DNA of 64,000 nt, taken from positions 82,929,765 to 82,993,764 of the forward strand of contig CM037588.1 of NCBI GenBank assembly GCA_021018995.1. Reading direction: 5' to 3'. Source of the stretch: Chloranthus sessilifolius (Eukaryota > Streptophyta > Magnoliopsida > Chloranthales > Chloranthaceae). Of this stretch, positions 58,699 to 64,000 are shown one piece after another (position 1 is the stretch's first letter; each line of letters starts with the position of its first letter). The notes beneath the pieces were generated by a model that was given only the letters and a program-made list of their open reading frames with translations, did not search any database and had not been told where the DNA came from. The position numbers and the translations under genes are program-made.

Positions 58699-58920
58699 GC
58701 TTTACCTGTTTCACTCCCCATCAACCAACCTCTCGAAGTGCAGTAAAACTCAACTCAAACCTGTCGAAGTGCACCTTAAACTTCCCATGCAAACCTCTCG
58801 ACACCTTTGTAGCTTCCATCCTAAACCTGTCGAGATCTTATATTCTGTAGCTCTCAAGCTCACGACTACTCACCTGAAGCTGCAACCTTCATCTACTCCA
58901 CTCAGCCATCTTCTCGAGGC
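57755..58920 (+). repeat. TCGA word array in the U3 of C (right copy)
   Basis: About thirty words of the type AACCTCTCGA or AACCTGTCGA, often mixed in order and spaced by 20-60 bp of unrelated DNA. The array ends roughly 490 bp before the TATA box. Confidence 0.8.
58642..58695. repeat. (TA)n microsatellite
   Basis: 27 perfect TA units interrupt the word array. The left LTR has a shorter, interrupted version (26819-26850). Tyr-Ile repeat frames across it are artefacts. Confidence 0.95.
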
Positions 58921-60622
58921 TTGAAGTTGCTGCCTAACACCACCTTCAAACCTCTTGCACTTCATCTCCTCCACCTCAGTGCCAAAGTAGCAGAAGTTTA
59001 AGGAAGCTGCCGAGTGAACCCGCAGTCAGCCCATGGTTTCTCAATCTGATCCAACTCGGGCCCCATCAACATTGAGTTGCAACCATGTGATTAAACATCA
59101 GCAATTTAGCAAAGTGGGTATCATTTTGGGCTGTTTGGAAATCATGGCAGCAGAGGTATTTTGGGGCAGCCAATAGAATGTTTTATTTGGAGTGTATTCG
59201 TAGCATTTTAGGTGTAATCACTTGAGGTGTGCAGCTGGAAAGAATAATGGATAGCAGGGGCTGCTTGGGTTCATTTTGTTGGCAGCAAGTATAAAGAGGA
59301 ACAACAGGTATTTTGTGGTTGGAAAGGGCAGTTTTGGGAACTCCAAACCATCAAATTCTCTCTTTTGATTGGCTACAATTAGAAGCACACAGATCACTGC
59401 AAATGTATAAATAGAACTCCTTGCTGTTGTAATTTCTCAGTAAAGAATCCATAGAATAGATGTGGTTTTCCTTAGCTCATTTAGGGTTAGTTTTAGGTTT
59501 TATTTTTCTCTTTTCTCTTCCCCCTTCTCTCCCTAATCCAGCATGTTGGATTATATCTAAATAAGCAGTCTAGATCTATTTTGTAATTATATTTTAAAAG
59601 CTTCAAAGCTTTGTGAATAGATTGATGTTGCACAAGATTGCAGATCTGAGCTCAAGAGCTGTAAGATTACAGTGATTGTAGATTTTAAAGGTGATTCTAA
59701 TCTATATTTCACTTTTTCATATTTGATTTCCTTGGATTGGATATTCTTGCGGATGCCAGCCAGAAATGGGGAGCTGGTAGCCTGGCATCTGCAGCATCTG
59801 CAATGGTTAGCCTGTTCTAATCAAGATCAATGGATTGGAACAATCTCTGGGATGGCCTATGACCATTCAAGTGGATAGATCATAGCCTTAAGATTGCTTC
59901 AATTCTCTGATTGAGAATTGATTCTTATAGCTTGCATCTGTCGGGGGAACCTGGGCTAGTAGCCAGATGGAGGATTGTAGCAAATCAGATCTATACAATC
60001 CTTTGATTCAATATAATTGAAACCTTTGATTTGAAGGGAATCCCTAGGATGGTCTGTGACCATTAAAGTGGACAGATCATAGCCTTAAGATCAATTCAAA
60101 CCTCTGGTCTAAATTAGATCCTCTTACCTTAAACCTTTGATTTGGAGGAAATCCCTAGGATAGTTTGTGACCATTAAAGTGGACAGATCATAGCCTTAAG
60201 ATCAGTTCAAGTCTTTGGTTTAGAGTGGATTCTTATACCTTGCACTTGACCTGATTTACAATGAGAACCAGTCCCTGGCTGCCTATTTCTCACCATATGA
60301 TCTTTATTTAACCATCCATCTTCCTCCATCTTTTAGATTTAGTTTTATATTTTTATAGATTAATTAGATCTAGTGACACCCAAAAAGCTCTCTTGCTTCT
60401 TAGAATTACCAAATCTATAGCCAGATCTGGAGGTCTACTATACACCTTCTAGGTTTAGATCACTACTCCCTGTGCGACAAACTCTTACTTATCAAAACTT
60501 ACTACAATGGACCTTGTATCATGCAGGTCTAGGATATTTTAGTTGTACTGAATCCATCTCTGTTTTACTTTGTTTTTATCACTACACAATAATCAGCGCA
60601 CTAAGAATCCCACAACAGGTAT

Positions 60623-61169
60623 GGGGTTTGGGTGGGGCACGGAGTCTTAATGTGGTTGGGGCTGGGGCTTCGGCTTGTTCTGACGCTTGGGATGGGGCTT
60701 GGGCTGGGGTTTGGATTGGGACTTGGGTTAGGGTTTGGGCTAGGCCTTAGGCTGGGGTTTGGGTTGGGACTTGGACTTTATCTTGGGCTGGGGCTTGGAC
60801 TTGGGCTGGAGTTTGTGTTAAGCCTTGGGCTAGGTCTTGGGCTGGAGTTTGGGCTGGGCCTAGGGCTGGGGCTTGGACTTGGACTTTACCTTGGGCTAGG
60901 ACTTCGACTTGGACTTTGCCTTGGGCTTGAGCTTGGGCTTGTGTTGGGGTTTCGGCTGGGGCTTAGACTTGGACTTGGACTTGGACTTGGACTTGGGATT
61001 GGGCTTGGGCTTGGGCTTGAGCTTGGGATTGGGATCGGGTTGTGGGTGGGGTTGGGGTTGGGGTTGGGGCTGAGGTTGGGGTTCGGGTGGAGGCAGACCA
61101 ATGGTGTTGGGGGACATAAGTCTGATTATCCCCAGTCAAGCCCAACAGACTTCCCGACACACTGCGGGC
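60623..61169 (-). pseudogene. C48 gene low-complexity exon with a CCCAAG-type hexamer array
   Basis: A clear acceptor (TATCATATTGCAG) precedes GCCCGCAGTG at 61169. In phase 0 from the preceding exon the frame starts ARSVSGSLLGLTGDNQTYV, then enters a (CCNAAG/CCCAAC)n array encoding Thr-Pro, Ser-Gln and Val-Gln runs; other frames give Pro-Lys and Pro-Gln runs. The plus strand is G-rich (GGGCTT, GGGTTT units) and could form G-quadruplexes. The exon is cut by element C at 60617/60623; the 25369 side continues it. Frame drift in the array makes the original repeat peptide uncertain. Confidence 0.55.
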
Positions 61170-61394
61170 CTGCAATATGATAAGAATATTAGGTCATGTT
61201 TAAAAACTAGTAAACATGTAGAAGCGTCCACACTTCATATCCGAAGCGTCGTCGCCTCCTGTAGAAAAGTCAACAGTAGATATGGAGGGTCGACGCTGCA
61301 TAGAAAAGCACCAACGCTTCATTGGGAAGCGTCATCGTATCATTATTAGATTTTTGCAAGCTCAGCATTTATCCAACATAGTTTAGAAGCATAC
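61170..61394 (-). other. Intron of the C48 gene with GAAGCG words
   Basis: A 225-bp intron from AAG|GTATGC to TTGCAG. It carries at least five hairpin-family words (61220-61340) and the phrase matching the 22165-22215 repeat. Confidence 0.65.
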
Positions 61395-61790
61395 CTTCAG
61401 TTGCTGATTCTCCTTTTCCAGCTGAAGAACCTTTACTTTCAATTGCTTGTTCTCCTGTTCTAGCTGAACAACCTTTACCCGGAGGTCGTTGATTGACCTC
61501 TCACAGTCTGTAATTCTTGAATCGATAGACTGATTCCAATTTTCATCAATCCGCAGTTTCGCGGACTTACTGGATTTGGGTTCTTCTTCTTCTTCTTCTT
61601 CCTCCTCTGCCTCTTTCTCATCGAACAAACTAATAACATTAATCTCTATTTTCTTCTTCCACACAGTAATGGGAGGGACTGGTTGTCCTTCACCCACTTT
61701 CGCAGGTCTATGCCTTGCTCTCAGTGCGGCTTCTACCATAGGGAGGGCGCTTTACTTGAGTGATGCCTTCAGTTGCCGGATGCAGGCGGC
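61395..61790 (-). pseudogene. C48 gene coiled-coil exon
   Basis: A 132-codon exon in phase 0 at both ends, acceptor CATCTTGTAG, donor CTGAAG|GTATGC. It reads AACIRQLKASLK, a stop (likely CAA to TAA), then SALPMVEAALRARHRP, an acidic Glu run of nine, and a leucine-zipper-like tail with repeated QLEQENKQLKVKVLQLEKEN. Heptads suggest a dimeric coiled coil. The ATG at 61739 would restart the frame, but the exon context suggests it is internal. No domain is named with confidence. Confidence 0.65.
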
Positions 61791-61854
61791 CTACAAGATG
61801 ATAAATATTCTATATTATTTTTTACTGATTAAGAATTTGATAATGTGTCACTGC

Positions 61855-62030
61855 TTCCTTAAGAAGCGATTGTGCTCGTTATAGAGGCGGCATCGCTTCA
61901 TTTAGTAGCGATTGTACTGGTATTAGAGGCGTCATCGCTTTATTTCATAGCGATTGTGCTCCTGTTAGAGGTGTCATTGCTTCATTTAGAAGCAGTTGCA
62001 CTTCTACATTATAGCGATAGTGCCTATATT
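61855..62030. repeat. GAAGCG word cluster in a C48-gene intron
   Basis: Repeated AGAAGCGATTGTGCTCGT, GAGGCGGCATCGCTTCATTT and AGCGATTGTGCTC phrases spaced by about 30 bp. They lie between the exons ending at 62062 and starting at 61790. Confidence 0.7.
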
Positions 62031-62061
62031 TGGATGCGATATCACCTCGTTTTGAATTTAC

Positions 62062-62178
62062 CTTATGCTCGAAGTCCGCAATATAGGAATGCCTCATTCG
62101 GTAGTTTACTTCCCATTTCAGCAACCTTGGAAAGTTGACGGCGCCAACAACCTTGTGTGGGGCGCACCTGCCGTTAAT
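62062..62178 (-). pseudogene. C48 gene upstream exon
   Basis: 39 codons with no stop: INGRCAPHKVVGAVNFPRLL, then KWEVNYRMRHSYIADFEHK, donor CATAAG|GTAAAT, acceptor CATTCAAG. Again phase 0 at both ends. A PRLLKW-like motif occurs in plant C48/DUF1985-type proteins as I recall them, but I cannot confirm it. A further exon may lie at about 62270-62310. The gene start is not found. Confidence 0.5.
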
Positions 62179-62582
62179 CTTGAATGCCAAGATTTGAGAA
62201 AAATAAAATAAATATTTGATAACTTTCATAATCATCAGCGCTTCGTAGGAAATAAAACATGACATTCTCTGGGAGATGACATTAGCTTGCAGGGCAATAG
62301 TGCAACCATAAATATTGTATTCCTTCTATTCCTTTCCTTTCCCAGCTCTACCCCTCATCGTCTTCGCTTCTCCGCGAACCCTAGAAGTTAAGTGTTCATG
62401 TGACGACCCCATGGATATAAGTTGAAATTGGAGAGATCATTAATGAGGCAGAGGTGAGAGCTGTCGAGGGTAAAATGTGAGTTTGAAAAGAGGACGGTGG
62501 CGAGGACAAGCAACATATAAAGTTTCAGAAAGTTGTCGTCAGCATCGTGGTCGACTCACATAATCGTCGCTTTGATGTGTGA

Positions 62583-62960
62583 CCTTTTAACCACTTAGAG
62601 GCCCCTAAACAACCTATATCTAATAGTTCGTTCTTCAGGAATCTCCAACCTTGCAGGGTAAACGGAAGGTTCGGTCATTCGAAGACTAGTTATCAAGGCA
62701 AAATTAAGGGCCCGAAATCTGATAATGCCAAAATTGGCAGGCCAAAAATTTCAGACGTTGCCATGGTCCCAGAACTTGATGATTGCATCCAGGAGGTTGT
62801 TGATGCTTTTCACGCCTTTTGGAGTCACAAAGCATACACAGAAGACCGAAGCATTGAGCAAATTTTTCCTCCCCTCAGAGGTTACGTCATAAATGTCACG
62901 GCACTTTTAAATGGTGCACTTAGTCGTTGGAGTATTGAGAATCATCTTCAAAATATGTGA
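62583..62960 (+). CDS. Hypothetical plus-strand ORF
   Basis: An open stretch of about 126 codons runs to a stop at 62960; the first ATG is at 62763 (MVPELDDCIQEVVDAFHAFW). The upstream open part has an acceptor-like CCTTGCAG at 62656, so it may be an exon. The protein would be Trp/Ile-rich and probably soluble. A CT-rich leader with CCCAGCTCTACCC lies near 62330-62390 on the same strand. I do not recognise a family. Confidence 0.3.
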   Translation, partial: PFNHLEAPKQPISNSSFFRNLQPCRVNGRFGHSKTSYQGKIKGPKSDNAKIGRPKISDVAMVPELDDCIQEVVDAFHAFWSHKAYTEDRSIEQIFPPLRGYVINVTALLNGALSRWSIENHLQNM

Positions 62961-62999
62961 TAGAAAAAGGAGAAATTTAGAGAAGAAAGTACTAATAAT

Positions 63000-63140
63000 A
63001 GGAGAGGTGTCACTTCCATGTACAAGCGTAAGCGCCTCAAATGTTGGAGTACCGATGCTCCAAAAGCTATAGCAGGGAGCCGCCCCCGCCCATAAATGTT
63101 GGAGCGCCGACGCTTCATCTATGGAAGGGATGACGCTTCT
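63000..63140. repeat. Degenerate GCG word cluster
   Basis: Words such as AAGCGTAAGCGCC, GAGCGCCGACGCTTC and GATGACGCTTC lie in non-coding DNA. The open frame on the minus strand here is not supported. Confidence 0.55.
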
Positions 63141-63344
63141 ATTTGATATTTTAAAAGTGGAATAAAAATAAAAGTACACTTACCTTGTTACTAGATATTG
63201 GAAAAGGGTTTCGCTGCTTTGATGTTTCTTACTACACTCCGAGAAGATAAAAATGTGGAGGGAAAAGGTGAAAAGTAATTTGTAAATTTGTAATTCAAAA
63301 AATTGTTGCCTTAAATAATTTTCTCGAATGGGAATGATGGTCAT

Positions 63345-64000
63345 TGCATACCACAATATCAGGTGCCGTAATCCCGTCCGTATCGCCCCGCTCCTTATTT
63401 AATGTTCTGATAATGGTAATAAATGAAATACGTTCGGGGGGTTGCTTCACACAAAATGGTGCAACGTGTCAAATTTTGGGGCACTTCGTATCATGTACGA
63501 AGCGCTAACGCTTCCTTATCGTAGCATATGCGCTAACATGAGATAGCGTCAGTGCTTTTTACCTAAGCGCTAGCGCTTCTCATGGGGAGCGAAGCTTCCT
63601 CTAACAGAAGGGCCATTAATGTTCAACATTCGACCAATAAATGTTAAACATTCTGCAAATTAATGGATTCCCCTAAGGGGTCTCTCAAACAGTCAATTCA
63701 AATGGTAATGATTATCATTGAGAATCACGAAGTTATGCCCCGCTTCTCATTTAATGTCCTGACGATAGTAATAAATGAAGTAAGGTCAACGCGTTACATG
63801 TCAAAAGGAAGTCTCCTTTCATTTCACAAAGGGAGTGCAAACGCCTCGGTTAGAAGCTCAAACGCTTCGATTCGTTCCGAAGCGCAAACACTTCGTTCCA
63901 AAGCCCAAACGCTTCGTTAGGAAGTGTTTCCGCTTCTTACCGAAGTGTAATTTCGAATGTAATAACTACCATTGAAAATCACGATATCATGCACCGCTTT
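63345..64000 (+). repeat. Dispersed ~90-bp repeat in three copies, with GAAGCG words between
   Basis: Copies start near 63345, 63706 and 63969 (the last cut by the window end). They share CATTGAGAATCACGA, a CCCCGCTTC or CCGCTTT stretch, CATTTAATGT, CTGA and GTAATAAATGAA in order. Between them lie word clusters at 63480-63600 and 63830-63950, including the perfect palindrome AAGCGCTAGCGCTT (63565-63578). Confidence 0.65.

Larger units (their letters stand above)
25370..60617 (+). mobile_element. Element C: plus-strand LTR element without gag or pol, hosting B and A
   Basis: C has LTRs of about 3.39 and 3.43 kb with TGTTAGTCAC at the left and CCACAACA at the right, a PBS at 53801-53818 and a PPT at 57176-57187. 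Target duplications are AGTAT (25365-25369) and GGTAT (60618-60622). Its own interior is only 3393 bp and shows no Gag, protease, RT or integrase motif, so it resembles a large retrotransposon derivative (LARD) moved by proteins of relatives. Its 3' non-coding part is homologous to those of A, B and D. Element B, which contains A, sits in its 5' LTR. C itself interrupts the C48 gene. Confidence 0.92.
57188..60617 (+). repeat. Element C 3' LTR (uninterrupted)
   Basis: 3430 bp from TGTTAGTCAC to CACAACA. In order: coding-like stretch (57437-57813), TCGA word array (57755-58920), TA microsatellite (58642-58695), TATA box (59406-59414), three CTGTGACCATT-type motifs (59864, 60056, 60172), the U5 block and the end. 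It supplies the empty site for B. Confidence 0.94.

Noticed and set aside
58366-58924. Frames with long Tyr-Ile runs on both strands
   Set aside because: They are translations of the TA microsatellite.
60632-61180. A 182-codon Gly-Leu repeat frame on the plus strand
   Set aside because: It is the reverse reading of the hexamer array; the minus strand has the splice site and phase match with the C48 gene.
62907-63179. A 90-codon minus-strand frame
   Set aside because: It overlaps the better plus-strand ORF and a word cluster, and has no splice or promoter support.

Overview
This is nuclear DNA of a seed plant, almost certainly repeat-rich heterochromatin. The evidence is large Ty3/gypsy retroelements with a tRNA-Asp-type primer binding site and Athila-type Gag and Pol, plant-type splice sites, TATA boxes with AACCCTAA telo-boxes, and the absence of any compact intact gene. 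I cannot name the species. Nearly every coding region carries stops and frameshifts, so the window is mostly a fossil record.

Layout: about 55 kb of the 64 kb is two stacks of nested LTR retrotransposons. Stack 1 is element D (2488-20179, minus strand), which carries a gag and a long extra ORF (ORFX, plant transposon protein type) but no pol. D was later hit by two insertions now seen as solo LTRs: G (9182-11311, minus) and E (15678-18165, plus). Stack 2 is element C (25370-60617, plus strand), which has LTRs, PBS and PPT but neither gag nor pol. Its 5' LTR was hit by element B (28084-53116, minus; gag plus a shortened ORFX). The 5' LTR of B was in turn hit by element A (37134-51406, minus; gag, protease, RT, RNase H and integrase). 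All six insertions have recognisable 5-bp target duplications. Empty sites can be read from sister copies in the window, so the order C then B then A is directly supported.

The host DNA at 1-2482, 20185-25364 and 60623-64000 is different. It holds a decayed, multi-exon minus-strand gene for a Ulp1/SENP-like (C48) cysteine protease, which element C cut in two, so its 5' exons lie near 61-62 kb and its catalytic exons near 23.7-25.4 kb. It also holds two copies of a short promoter-plus-first-exon unit, a GA-rich minisatellite, several short tandem repeats, and many copies of a GAAGCG....CGCTTC hairpin word, some of them inside introns of the protease gene.

The most unusual theme is arrays of short CpG-rich self-complementary words with unrelated spacers. 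There are three vocabularies: CTCGCG/CGCGAGG words in the U3 of A, B, D, E and G; CCTCTCGA/CCTGTCGA words in the U3 of C; and GAAGCG/CGCTTC words in the host DNA. In the LTRs the arrays lie just upstream of the TATA box. In D and B (weakly in A) a second CGCG array plus TATA box lies inside the element, in front of the post-gag ORF. I read this as a second, internal promoter of the same design, and it is the best candidate here for an undescribed regulatory system. Its function is inference; the layout is seen in the sequence.
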